From assembly GCA_000149265.1 (NCBI GenBank), contig CH002905.1:336895-400894 (forward strand): a stretch of 64,000 bases of DNA, written 5' to 3'. The notes below the pieces were generated by a model that worked only from the letters and a program-made list of their open reading frames with translations, was not told the DNA's origin and searched no databases. The first letter of the stretch is position 1; each line of letters opens with the position of its first letter. Of the stretch, positions 1-10,430 are shown piece by piece. A program made the position numbers and the translations under genes. Source of the stretch: Ciona savignyi (taxonomy: Eukaryota > Chordata > Ascidiacea > Phlebobranchia > Cionidae).

Positions 1-2
1 TG

Positions 3-395
3 CAGGATGCCATTACAAGCTGGGACGGCGAAAAAAGCCTTTACACGTACAGCACCAAAGCTTGTAGCGGTGTATGTGGGCATTACACACAAACTGCATG
101 GGCGGAATCGTACGCGGTGGGATGCGGGGTCACCACTTGCAGCAACATTAACGTGGGTAGTAATACATGGTCAACCGGTCAACTTGTGGTCTGCAACTAT
201 GGGCCTGGTGGGAATGTGAATAACAAGAGGCCGTACCTTAGTGGTGCGACGTGTTCAGCATGCCCGACAGGATACTGGTGTAGCGATCGACTGTGCACAA
301 ACTCATCGGGTAGAAAGGCCACCTACGCGCAGCTCACTATAATAATATCATTGATCACTGTTATGTTACACGAAGCATTTCTCTATCACCAATAA
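3..395 (+). CDS. CAP/SCP-domain secreted protein, 3' terminal exon (partial)
   Basis: This is the last exon of a gene that starts left of the window. The first bases read as a splice acceptor (tgcag), and coding probably begins at base 6 in the frame starting at base 3. It contains the CAP-family signature GHYTQTAW followed by VGCGV, and the second signature VVCNYGPGGN about 35 residues later, then a cysteine-rich segment (ATCSACPTGYWCSDRLC). CAP proteins (CRISP, GLIPR and PR-1 relatives) are usually extracellular and cysteine-stabilised; substrates or partners are often unknown. The C-terminus ends in a hydrophobic stretch (LTIIISLITVML) with a few residues after it, preceded by small polar residues. 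That suggests a GPI-anchor signal or a membrane anchor. The stop is at 393-395. The family call is firm; the anchor is inference. Confidence 0.85.
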   Translation, partial: QDAITSWDGEKSLYTYSTKACSGVCGHYTQTAWAESYAVGCGVTTCSNINVGSNTWSTGQLVVCNYGPGGNVNNKRPYLSGATCSACPTGYWCSDRLCTNSSGRKATYAQLTIIISLITVMLHEAFLYHQ

Positions 396-1384
396 CTCTC
401 CAATGTTTTTATAACAAAGTTTATGATTTTTTACTCCCAAATCGAATTCTTGTTCTTATGTTTGGCGTTTTTATATGTATTTTGACTTCGACTTGTGTCA
501 ATTGATTTTGTTTGTATCAATCCTGCATTCTCAGGGCAATGGTAACAACATGGTTATACTAAAAATAGGATACCGTTTTTTTGTAAATATTTTATAACTT
601 TTGCTACTAATTTTTTTCGTACCGGTTGTACTACTCTTTTGTATATCGGTATATAAATCAGTGGCGTTCAGTAATCGGCATAACCAGCCGTTCATTGACC
701 AGCTTTTATTGTTTTTTAATTGAGCTCAATTTAGACCCTATGATGGGCTTCCTGCTAAAGCCATTTTTGTATGTTTATCAGTATTTGTGTAACATTTTTT
801 TTCCGAGCCAAGTTTCAAACCCATGATAGGCTCGTTACCAGGGCCGTTTTTTTGTGTAAGAGTCGGTATATACATCGGTCGCGTTAAACATTCGGCCACA
901 CGTACGTACATTTGTATAACAACTGAACATCGACTTAGAATTGCTCCGGCCCGACATCAAGTGGTATGACTCATACTGTAACTCGTGTCGTCACATAGTC
1001 CTACGTATTGTTTGTTGCCGGTTATATGTAAAAATGATGTTAATATATGCATTTAATTCGCGCACTTATACCCACCATCGCGTTTATTTTTGTATTACTT
1101 TATAAAGAATGACGAATGAAGAATATTTTCGTTTACCAGTGGGATATGTTTATTTAATTCGATTTTCATGTCTCTTAACCCATAAAAGACAAGTTTACAT
1201 TTTTGCAATAAAAATATAGGTAGCATGGTTAGTTTGTTCCAATTCTGGTTGATTCACACGTATAAGGGTGATTTGGCGAATTCAAGATATTCTTTGACAG
1301 GAACTACGTTGGATTGAAGATAAATGTGTTAGCTGCTTAGTAGATAAATACAGGCAACCCACATATTAATACAGCCAATACGCA
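396..1384. other. 3' flank and intergenic region with SINE remnants
   Basis: AT-rich sequence after the CAP gene stop. No coding exon is apparent. It contains pieces of the short tRNA-like SINE on the minus strand (about 728-790 and 800-905) and otherwise nothing recognised. Confidence 0.5.
800..905 (-). mobile_element. Short tRNA-derived SINE (family A), minus strand
   Basis: Read on the minus strand it has the shared family layout: a tRNA D-arm-like head (GTGGCCGAATG, ggttaacgcgaccgat in other copies), a spacer with accgactctt, then gcccatcatgggttcgaaac, which resembles a tRNA T-arm/B box, and ggctcggtaaaaa. The element is about 105-115 bp. A second partial copy lies just left at about 728-790. 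Tunicate genomes are known to carry tRNA-derived SINEs; the family name is not assigned here. Confidence 0.75.
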
Positions 1385-2150
1385 TACGAATTATAGGCAA
1401 TACACATACGAATTATATGCAATACACATACGAATTATATGCAACACGCATACGAATTATACGCAATACGCATACGAATTATATGTAACACGCATACGAG
1501 TTATATGCAATACGCATACGAATTATATGCAATACGCATACGAATTATATGCAAAACGCATACGAATTATATGAATACGCATACGAATTATATGCAATAC
1601 GCATACGAATTATATGAATACGCATACGAATTATATGCAATACGCATACGAATTATATGCAATACGCATAGGAATTATATGCAATACGTATACGAATTAT
1701 ATGCAATACGCATACGAATTTTATGCAATACGCATAGGAATTATATGCAATACGTATACGAATTATATGCAATACGCATACGAATTATATGCAATACGCA
1801 TAGGAATTATATGCAATACGTACACGAATTATATGCAATACGCATAGGAATTATATGCAATACGTATACGAATTATATGCAATACGCATACGATTTATAG
1901 GCAATACGCATACGAATTATATGCAATACGCATAGGAATTATATGCAATACGCATAGGAATTATATGCAATACGCATACGAATTATATGCAATACGTACA
2001 CGAATTATATGCAATACGCATACGAATTATAGGCAATACGCATACGAATTATATGCAATACGCATAGGAATTGTATGCAATACGCATACGAATTATAGGC
2101 AATACGCATACGAATTTTATGCAATACGCATATGAATTATAGACAATACG
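1385..2150. repeat. 22-bp tandem satellite, about 35 copies
   Basis: Head-to-tail copies of a 22-bp unit (gcaatacgcatacgaattat plus at). Common unit variants differ by one base: cataCg versus cataGg, and acgCat versus acgTat. In the middle (about 1620-1880) the variants repeat in a three-unit order, giving a 66-bp higher-order period. Because 66 is a multiple of three, this creates an open frame with a 22-residue periodic peptide. That frame has no other sign of being a gene. Confidence 0.95.
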
Positions 2151-2224
2151 AAAACAAAATATATAGTTTTTTAGGCAACCCCACATTAGTATTTAAGGTT
2201 ATAACATCCCGACCAAATTAAGAT

Positions 2225-2401
2225 TCATACTGTTTTCCGCAAGAACACATAAACAATAACATTTCCACGGTAATTCCCTTCTATGGTGCGAGGGCTGGAC
2301 CAGGAGTTTCCTGCTTGTGCGTAAACATACTGCAGTTCTGCACCACCCACGTTAAGCACGCTGCAATCTACAAACGCATAAGGTTGGATAATAGGGCAAC
2401 A
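2225..2401 (-). CDS. Orphan terminal coding exon, product unknown
   Basis: On the minus strand a strong acceptor (pyrimidine-rich CCCCCCTTTTAG) is followed in phase 0 by 58 codons and a TGA stop at 2227-2225. The peptide starts CCPIIQPYAF and includes LNVGGAELQYVYAQAG and YRGNVIVYVF, with balanced, soluble-protein-like composition unlike the surrounding AT-rich noise. I do not recognise the family. Upstream exons would lie to the right on the minus strand (2402-4900), but none could be identified. It may be a real last exon, or a remnant of a gene. Confidence 0.45.
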   Translation of the reverse strand, partial: CCPIIQPYAFVDCSVLNVGGAELQYVYAQAGNSWSSPRTIEGNYRGNVIVYVFLRKTV

Positions 2402-4903
2402 CTAAAAGGGGGGAAAGAGGAAAGGGGAAAACTGCTCACTAAAGTTACGAAAACTAATTTAAACCCTCCCCTGAACAGTAATCGACCCTAGAACTAACCA
2501 TAACTCCAACCCCATGTTTAAAACTAACTCTAATATCAAAATCTTCATTTTAATGTGCGGTTTCCCTCCTCCCTCCTTTACCTTCTTTTAGTTTTCTCCT
2601 GGATAATAGCCATTGTCATACTAGCATTCTCCATTCATCGAGTAAGGAGTAAGAAATAGGATTTATATACTTGCACGTATCGGGAAATATTAACCAGTAG
2701 AGCGTATATAAAACAATGCCACTTCCCGTACTTAGCAGTGCTTTATTAATAGAATGCAATTCACTCCTATTTTCTCAGCGGCTTTAATACAATTTAAAGT
2801 CATATTAATTAGGCAAAGTCGAACATACTGTCGTTTTTTTTAAAAAGGTCCGTTGAGTATTCTTGGAATAATTGATTTTCAATTTGACCCGACATGGCTT
2901 ACCATGCTTCTAATCTAAACCATACGTTGCTAGCTATGTACAGTATATGGGAGTTGCATGTCAGGCATATAATGTAGGCCTGTCAAGAATGTACATTGTG
3001 AGTATTATATTGCTGGTAAAGAGAGCGCAGTGTGTCACGCCAATTCAATCCCACGGGAAAACAGCCTCAGAATTGCTAGACTGTTTAATTCAGGCTTACA
3101 ACAGCGGTAACAACGTTATGTGCGTGAGTGTTGTACTATTCCAACGACTTCCTGTGTCGATTTCGAGAGGTCACGCGAACAGTCAGGTGTCAAATTAGCT
3201 TCTCATATGTCAACACCTCCAATTAATAATTTGGTCGAGTGAATCGAGCGCGAAGCTTAATTCTGGTTCGACGTAAGGCATGTACCAGCTTATGGCAGTT
3301 TCAGTTGTTTAGTTTAGTTTATTTGTTGCCCCAGTATTAGAAAATGGCAAACGAATTAAATCACGACACAGGAACAGGAAAAGTTATTTCATTGTAGAAG
3401 AAAAACAGAAAAAGTTATTTCATTGTTTAGGTTTGGAGAATACAGTGTCTAACAGATGTCTTAATGATTATAGTCCCTCAGGCCCATTTCCAGCATACAT
3501 TGCCTTTAACATCACAAACTACCGGAAACGTAAGGATTGGAACAATGATCATAAGATTTTAGGTCGGTTTCGCTGGGTCTGCAAAAAATTCTATACAACG
3601 TAAATTTCCAAGAACCTTGTGTCATAAAAAACAATGCATTAGATGTAATGGTCTTGTATATAGAGTGGGGACGAAGTGCAGTGTTGCACTTCCGTAAAAT
3701 TACAACTCAAAAATAGTCTTAAGTCTGATAAATGCATTAAATAAAGAGTAGTCTGATTGGGGTTTGGTTGATTTGAAGGTTTAATTTTGATTTAATTACG
3801 TAATACTAAACCGTAAACAAAAATGACGCATTTATGCAAGACAATTGATGCTTAATATGGCGTTTGTTTTTGTTTGTATTTCCTATGAATGAAGATACGA
3901 TCTGGTACACGCGTTACATTGTTTACAAGGCGTACTACGTCGTATGTAGCGCACAGCAAGAAGTGTAAGGGAAGTTGTGCTTACGCTTGCATCCTGTTTA
4001 TGACCGGCAGTTAGAATGGTAAGTGCGGTCAGTCGAAGCATGCTGGATCTGTGCAAGACACGAAGAGCTTTTTAGGTTTATCTTTTAAGATGAAAAAAAA
4101 AACAGTCGTAGTTCCATATCGTCAGAACAGCGTACACAATCGGGTCGCTTGGGATGTTGGCAGAATTCCAGTATTTTGCTAGTTTGAACTGTTTCTTTTA
4201 TCCAAATAAATATACTGACTGATCTATGGCTTTCACAGGGACAATCACATCTAACAGATAATTAATTTCACCTTTGTGAATTTCGGTAACATTATAAACA
4301 TGCAGAATACCGGCGGATATATTTAATCCGGCCGTTTAACACAGTAAATGCTGAAGTAATTGCTCTTTTATTGAGCGATTTAGTTCAGTGTGCCGCAGTA
4401 GTTAGGGAAATTAGTCCAGCTTTCTTTTTGCCACGTAGAAGGCGTCTGGAGAAAAAATGTCCGTTTTAAATTCCTTTAATAATTTATCAACCAGCAGTTC
4501 CCAATATAGCACAGGTGAAGTCACGTCTAGCAGTTTCGTATAGTGACGTCATAAAATGCAAGTGTACGTAAATTTCGGCACTAAGATTACGTTTGTATTT
4601 TAGTGAGGTAATGCAAGGTAAACAGGCTGACGCGTTATTGGTATTAGCTGTTTATGTAAAGAAAGTGTTGTGACCACAATTTGTAATTAAACCGGTCGTA
4701 TTCAGAACGCCGGTCAAATATGATCGAAAGGACAACTTGTGTTTAGGAATGTACCCTGTGCTATGGTGGTATACCTTGGAGGACTGTAAACTGTTTTACA
4801 TTTTCAATTGAAACTAAAACAATACTTTGCAGACATGATATATATGATTCTGTGTTAGCATGCAATCTGTTACGTGACAAATATACGAAAAATTTGATGT
4901 AAA
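2402..4903. other. Intergenic region, nothing convincing seen
   Basis: No exon with both a plausible splice site and protein-like composition was found on either strand. It probably contains the promoter and 5' untranslated region of the downstream TSP1 gene, and possibly missing exons of the minus-strand exon at 2225-2401. Confidence 0.4.
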
Positions 4904-7424
4904 ATGCTTTCGTTGGTGTTGATTATTATTGGAGCAACTTGTTTACGAAATGTACAATGTGGAAATTTCGTGGTGTCACCGGTGTTGTATGAAGAGTACC
5001 TGGACGGACCAGGGGGGCGTTGTACGTTCTCTGAAACAAGGGGGTCTCCTTTGTGTAGAAGTGGCTGGAAAAAGAACAACACGATAAAGGGTCCAAGAGT
5101 CAACCTCCCGCATATACCAGCCTGTATGTTTTATACCAACACAATACACTATGTCTGCAGAGAATCGGCATCTTTTCAAGGTTAGTTACATGTGACGTTA
5201 TTCAAATGATTGTTATAGGGTTGTTTTAAAACGAAACAACATACATAGAATTGTATATCTTATTTCAAAAATGACTAATTAATCTGGTTTTTAAAAATGA
5301 CTGTAATGAAACCAGCTAACTATCAATGTTATGGTAAGAATGGTATAATGTCACGTATGTTGGTACATTAAAATATCTTAAGATTAAAAGAAAGTAGTTA
5401 TGGTGTATTTTTTACTTGTGAGATTTACGTATATTTATATGATTTTCATTTTCTGGTAAAACCGTTAAACATGAGATTTTTTTGTAGGAAAGTCTAAGAA
5501 GAGCATTTGCGTCCGAAAAAGACCCTTCTATGTTTTAAGAACCGATTGTTTCACGCACTGGTTACAATGGGATTCATGTAGTAAGACGTGCGGCGGTGGT
5601 ATACGTCTGCGATACAAGTTCACCGATAAATTCAGCTACAACGCCCAAGCTTCAACCTGCAATGCACAACCCTGTCCTGCTTGGACCGCATGGAGCCCCA
5701 TGACGTCAGCATGTGACGACACATGTTATAAAACGTGGTCCAGGAACTGCACCTATAACGGAAACGTAGTCAATGGAAGTAAATGTTCGACAGGGCCATC
5801 TATACAGCGGAGGCCATGTCCAGTTTTGAATTGTTCGTCCTTTGTGGAGGTAAAAGCGAATCCAACAACTGCCAGATCCAGAATGAGCACAAGCGATAAT
5901 CTTTCCAAAGCCACTACAACGGTTGTAGCGAAAAATTTATCCATGATAAACCCAAGGCTTGCTCAGAAAAACCACAACCCCCCGATTAGTGAATCTCAAG
6001 GCGACTTGGGCAGTGGTGTTGGTATTGGCTTCGGGATTGCGACATTATTATTCATTATTGCAGCAGTTTGCTCGCTTTACATATACCGCAGAATCAAAGA
6101 ACGGAAATTAACGAAATCCCTAGGAGGCCAGCACGCTGTCAGCACACTGCCTGGCCATCATACCAATGCAAACATGGCATCAGCGAACGGTCGGTCTAGT
6201 ATCCTGCGTAACACAGTTAACACTGCACCAGTGGCTCGGATTTCACCGAGCGCAATTTACTTGGAACCTGGCGCGTCTGACCGACAAAACAGCATTGCGG
6301 CTGACAATGCAATCCACCGTTTACCAGCCCAACCCGACGTTGCTGTTTACCAACAGTCGGAGGAAGTTATGCCGACATACCCACTGCCTGATGTTAATAT
6401 GGGCCAGGTACCGATGCATGGGGCAGGCGCCGATAACTTCCAGCAAATCAACAGTGTAGAAGACCCGATATACGCAGATATCCCCGCTTATGACACGAAA
6501 CGTCATTTTAGTGATGATTTTACCTCGGACGAATTCGATAGTTGTGATGACCTCGATCCTGGGCTGCATGGAGTAGATTACCAACGCGATGTGCAGCCTT
6601 TTTCCTCCGATGCGGTACCAATACGCTCATCCCGCCCGCATTCGCACTCGTTTGTCCAAAGCTCTTCAAGAGAACCGACCGACGCTAAGGTAAAACGGAG
6701 TGCGACACAGAAATACAGCGATCTAACCGACTCAGAGGATCGAAGATTAAGAAATCTTGGTCCCCCACCTGATCGACCAGTTGTTCAACAACCAAATACC
6801 AGTGTTGCATCAACCAACCATTTTCTCGAGTCCTCACGACGGCCGGTGCAAGAGAATAAGTACACTCGACCCTTCAAGCTTAAAAACATGCCGCAGTTGA
6901 CGGAAGCCAGTCGGGAAAATTTAGCGGACAAACCTGCGGACAAAGTCGGTAATGTTGCCGGGCGTTCTCCGAGCCACATTGCGAGTAGGTTTGTATTCGA
7001 AGGGCCAGATTCGCGGCGAAAATCCTCCGGGAGTTACGGGGAGCGTAGTTCGGATGGGAGCTCGGTTGTTTTACGCGCCAGACACCCATCCCCACCACAT
7101 ACACCGTTTCTAAACCGCCATTCAACCCCCTCCCGCAGGCCCCATCCCGCCCACAGTCCACCACCCCCGCCGACCTCCGTTCCAGGTCGCTCGAAACGGA
7201 TGTCTATATGCTCATCTGGTTCCGTTCCTGCTGACAGCGAGTTTGGCATCCGAATCATGCCGAAAGGGCCCTCTAATCGTGGCGTCAGATTAAGTTCATC
7301 CGGCTCAGAAGCTGCTTCGTCAATTCTGCCGGATGACGCATACCGCGAGCCGGCTGACGCAAATTTACCTCTTATAGAGGATGCGTATAACACGTACAAT
7401 TTACCATACAAACCCAGAGTTTAA
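4904..7424 (+). CDS. Single-pass membrane protein with two thrombospondin type 1 repeats and long cytoplasmic tail
   Basis: Two coding exons, 4904-5180 and 5488-7424, joined by a phase-1 intron (gttagt ... tttgtag), give 737 residues. Residues 1-19 form a signal peptide (MLSLVLIIIGATC). TSP1 repeat 1 is at about 117-156 (HWLQWDSCSKTCGGGIRLRY). Repeat 2 is at about 157-208 (AWTAWSPMTSACDDTC ... CPVLNC). A transmembrane helix follows at about 269-293 (GVGIGFGIATLLFIIAAVCS) with basic residues after it (YRRIKERK), so the 444-residue tail is cytoplasmic. The tail is rich in Ser and Pro, has a possible SH2-type tyrosine motif (IYADIPAY, about 420) and a proline run (SPPPPPTSVP, about 648) that could bind SH3 domains. 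TSP1 repeats typically bind extracellular matrix or guidance partners. UNC5 was considered, but no Ig, ZU5 or death domain is visible. A polyadenylation signal AATAAA lies at 7644-7649. Confidence 0.8.
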
Positions 7425-7643
7425 CCGGGAAGTTGTTTATTTTAGACAATTATTGCGTCTTTAATCAAACGAACTTTATTTTTTTTATTTTCTTTTGTTA
7501 CCAACGCTTTACAATGTTCAAATCCTGAATTCTCTTTTGACTGCATGTGCTATGCCGTTACTTGATGCTTAGATTCACGTTTTTATTTTTCTTGCCATAT
7601 TCAATGCACTTGTGGGCAAATCTGTTGATATGTCGGTTGCCCA

Positions 7644-7649
7644 AATAAA
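7644..7649 (+). terminator. Polyadenylation signal AATAAA
   Basis: Canonical hexamer about 220 bases after the stop of the TSP1-repeat gene, on the same strand. Confidence 0.5.
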
Positions 7650-7805
7650 GTTCATTTCCGTATTGCTTATGCATAATTCAGAATCGGTAGGGCATGCGCT
7701 CGCCATGCTTTATAACACAAAAAAATAGAACGAAACTTGTTATTAAAACAGGGAGACATATAAAACTATTATATGGGAAAATATATGTTAGAAAAATCTT
7801 ACAAT

Positions 7806-8025
7806 GTCAGTACGTGTGTGTGTTGGCACATAGGGCAGTAAGTGTATGTGTTGTCACAAAGGGCAGTAAGTGTATGTGTTGTCACAAAGGGCAGTAAGTG
7901 TATGTGTTGTCATTTCACAAAGGGCAATAAGTGTATGTGTTGTCACAAAGGGCAGTAAGTAAATGTGTTGTCACACAAGGCAGTAAGTAAATGTGTTGTC
8001 ACACAAGGCAGAAAGTGTATGTTGT
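7806..8025. repeat. 28-bp minisatellite, about 8 copies
   Basis: Tandem units of the form gtaagtgtatgtgttgtcac aaagggca. One unit carries a 5-bp insertion (catttcac) and the later units change to gtaagtaaatg and cacacaaggca. It lies between the convergent TSP1-repeat gene and the homeobox gene. Confidence 0.9.
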
Positions 8026-8186
8026 TGTGGTGACTGCATTCGCAATAACCTAACCGGATATTAGGTCATTGCAAGTGCGTGAAACTCATTGGTCCTGTAG
8101 GTAAAGCGGAAATGCTTGAGATTATGATGACACCGTATGATGTCATTTGTTGACCATTTTAAGCTCATAATGCGTCATTCTAGATT

Positions 8187-10430
8187 CTAGATCATGCTAG
8201 GTTGCATTCGCCTCCATTTCGCTCGGCGGTTGGAAAACCAAACCTGAAGGAAAATAGATTTTATTTAATTTCAGGAAAATATGCTTGGCGTAAATGTGGG
8301 TTGCTGGTCTTTGTTACAATGGTGATGCATATTGTTGGATCTACGTGACTTAAATGGTGAAAACAACGCACACTACATCAGATAAATGTACCGTGAATAT
8401 GTGGTATTCTTACCAACTCTACTTTTTAAACGGCCTCAGGGCCATAAATAGGGGCAAGAGCATTATATATGAACGCCCAATTAAGGCAGAAAATACCACA
8501 TCATTAACTAATACATTTGCTTTACCTGTACTCTTGCTTCGGTCAGCCCCGTTCTGCCAGCAAGCTTCTCTCTAACGCCCACCGGTGGATAATGGCCCAG
8601 GGAAAAAGCACTTTCCAGCACAGCTAATTGATCTATAAACAAGAAAATGTGATCACTCATTTTTAAGTTTAATACATGAAATTAGGATTAAGTCGAATAC
8701 CTGATTTACCCACCCGGTTGCGGACTGGCACAAAGTTGTTTGTTTTTGTATCGTGCGAGCTCGTGTGTTAATAAGGAAAAAGCATATGTTCAGCGGCGTG
8801 TAAGCTTATTAGTGGATTTAACGAAAGCACAAAAAAACGTATTTTTTAAGATAGTTTCGAAATTTCCGATTGATAATGAAAATAAAATTGTTTCCCAAAC
8901 TTCTCAACCTAAAAAAATGCTTTTTGGTCTGGATCAACACATATATACATACAGAGATCGGCGGACATACAATCTTTAACCGGATAAAGTTTTGAACCCA
9001 TAATGACGTCGTCACTAAGCGCGTTTTTTTCATATAGAATTTGAAATATCAACTTTACGGTCGTGTGGCCGAATGGTTAACACGACTGATACATATATAC
9101 CGACTCTTATAAAAAAAGACGGTCCTGGTGACGAGCCCATCATGGATTCGAAACTTGGCTCGGTAAAAAAATGGTATATCAACTGGTCGCGTTAACAATT
9201 CGTTAACACTTTTCTTTATTTATAAGCTAACCATTCGGCGACATAAATTTGTTTTTGAAAAGATGTCGCGCGAGAGATACGACCCCTATAACGAAATAAA
9301 CAACTTATCCACGCGCGCCCGCAAATGTGTTTACTTCTAATCTTAATTACCAAACCAGCTATACCTGGAGAAAACCTTGTCCTACTACGTCGTTGCTGGT
9401 GGAAGTTAATCAGGTTTTTCTCATGCTGCGTTTGACGTTGGTGCTGGGTGTGTTGAGGGTGCGACAACCCTTCAATGGTATGCCGTCCCTGTGTCACATC
9501 AGGGCGCCATGGTTTCGATTGAAAAGCGAAGGATTCTGTAAAGCGAGTTGATCTCGGAAGAGTCGGATTTGTGAAATTTTCACCCTGTTGTTCATCGTAT
9601 GGGTGCTGTATATGAAGCTCGCGGGGTTCTTCTGTGGTCTTCATATACGGGCCGCCATCTTGATTCCGAGGGGTGATCGGTAAGTGAGAGGATGAATCGA
9701 CAGTGCTAGCAACGTCAGCATCTTGTTCGGCCAAAACCACCTTTGCTGCTACGTCACTAATATTGCAAACTTCGTGTGACGATATCCGATCCCCGGTAGA
9801 ATTATGACTGTGTCTCATCCGATGCCCTACAAGGTAAGATGTTAAAGAAGTGTTCATCATTTTTATCGACGCAAATGTAAAAATGCGATAGAGTTATTAC
9901 GCAGGTAATCCTCGAACAATGTTGGGTTACCGTAGCTAATGATATGTTGTGAAGTATTGTGTATGATTAAGGGTAAAGTTCAGTTCATGAAGCTGAACTT
10001 ATAGGTTCAGGGGGTGTGCGGTAAGTATCTTGCCCAAGGCCACGGCCTTCTAGCCAGCAGCTGGTTCAATTCCATAACATTTCGCCGACGCCCTATAACA
10101 GATTGATTTGATAGGCTTAACATAAGATTTGGGTCAAGAAATTCCCCAACATGTGTACTAACCTGGTAACCAGGGCACTGTCGCGGGCAGACTCACTTCA
10201 CTTTTTGTTAAAACGTTTTGGTAAATGGGCAAAGCTGGCAGACCTAAGGCAATCAGCCATTCTAAAGTCACTGGAACTGTGCAAGATTTCAAATATTGCT
10301 GCCACGCTTCTTGAGTTCTTAATTGCATCTCTTTAGGCCAAGATATCGCCGACTTTCTTTCATTTATTTGTCGTAAACTATCAAAATAGGGAAATCGTAC
10401 TTCAGGTAAAAGCTTGCCGTCAATGTTCAT
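8187..10430 (-). CDS. Paired-type homeobox transcription factor with Pax-like Ser50
   Basis: Four minus-strand exons fit in phase: 10430-10163, 9826-9365, 8632-8526 and 8243-8187 (stop 8189-8187), encoding 297 residues. The homeodomain (60 residues) is split over the last three exons and ends just before the C-terminus. Its pieces are QRRSRTRFSP, then DQLAVLESAF ... GLTEARVQ, then VWFSNRRAKWRRMQ. Residues W48, F49, N51 and R53 are present. The intron between positions 46 and 47 is typical of paired-class genes. Position 50 is serine, the hallmark of Pax proteins. A sequence RHTIEGLS in exon 2 resembles the Pax octapeptide (a Groucho-binding motif). No paired domain is recognised in the 89 residues of exon 1, so it may be a Pax-derived gene that lost it, or further 5' exons are missed. 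The last two introns and the homeodomain are firm; the first exon and start are less certain. It should act in the nucleus on DNA. Confidence 0.8.
9058..9175 (+). mobile_element. Short tRNA-derived SINE (family A) in homeobox intron
   Basis: Near full-length copy: gtgtggccgaatggttaaca at the head, accgactctt spacer, gacgagcccatcatgg and ttcgaaacttggctcggtaa at the end, followed by an A run. It sits in the second intron of the homeobox gene, in antisense orientation to it. Confidence 0.85.
10000..10080 (-). mobile_element. Fragment of long SINE (family B)
   Basis: On the minus strand it reads like the family B core (ccttgggcaagatacttacc ... ccctgaacc). It is truncated at both ends and lies in the first intron of the homeobox gene. 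Confidence 0.5.

Noticed and set aside
1439-1900. Long open frame of 153 codons with periodic Tyr/Ile/Arg-rich peptide
   Set aside because: It is entirely inside the 22-bp satellite. The frame is open only because unit variants avoid stops and the super-unit length is divisible by three.
1385-2150. Possible CRISPR array
   Set aside because: Units follow each other without spacers, and the window is clearly eukaryotic.
2947-3198. 83-codon plus-strand frame as a small gene
   Set aside because: No splice, homology or composition support in an AT-rich intergenic region.
9058-9175. Functional tRNA gene (tRNA-like boxes)
   Set aside because: The boxes are too far apart, no cloverleaf forms, and the same sequence occurs in many truncated copies with A-rich tails, so it is a SINE.
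9327-9551. 74-codon plus-strand frame
   Set aside because: Shadow of homeobox exon 2, which lies on the opposite strand and has splice and domain support.
10163-10430. Degenerate paired domain in homeobox exon 1
   Set aside because: Only a few residues around IDGKLLP and AIS recall a paired domain. The helix-turn-helix pattern and the glycine-rich linker are missing.
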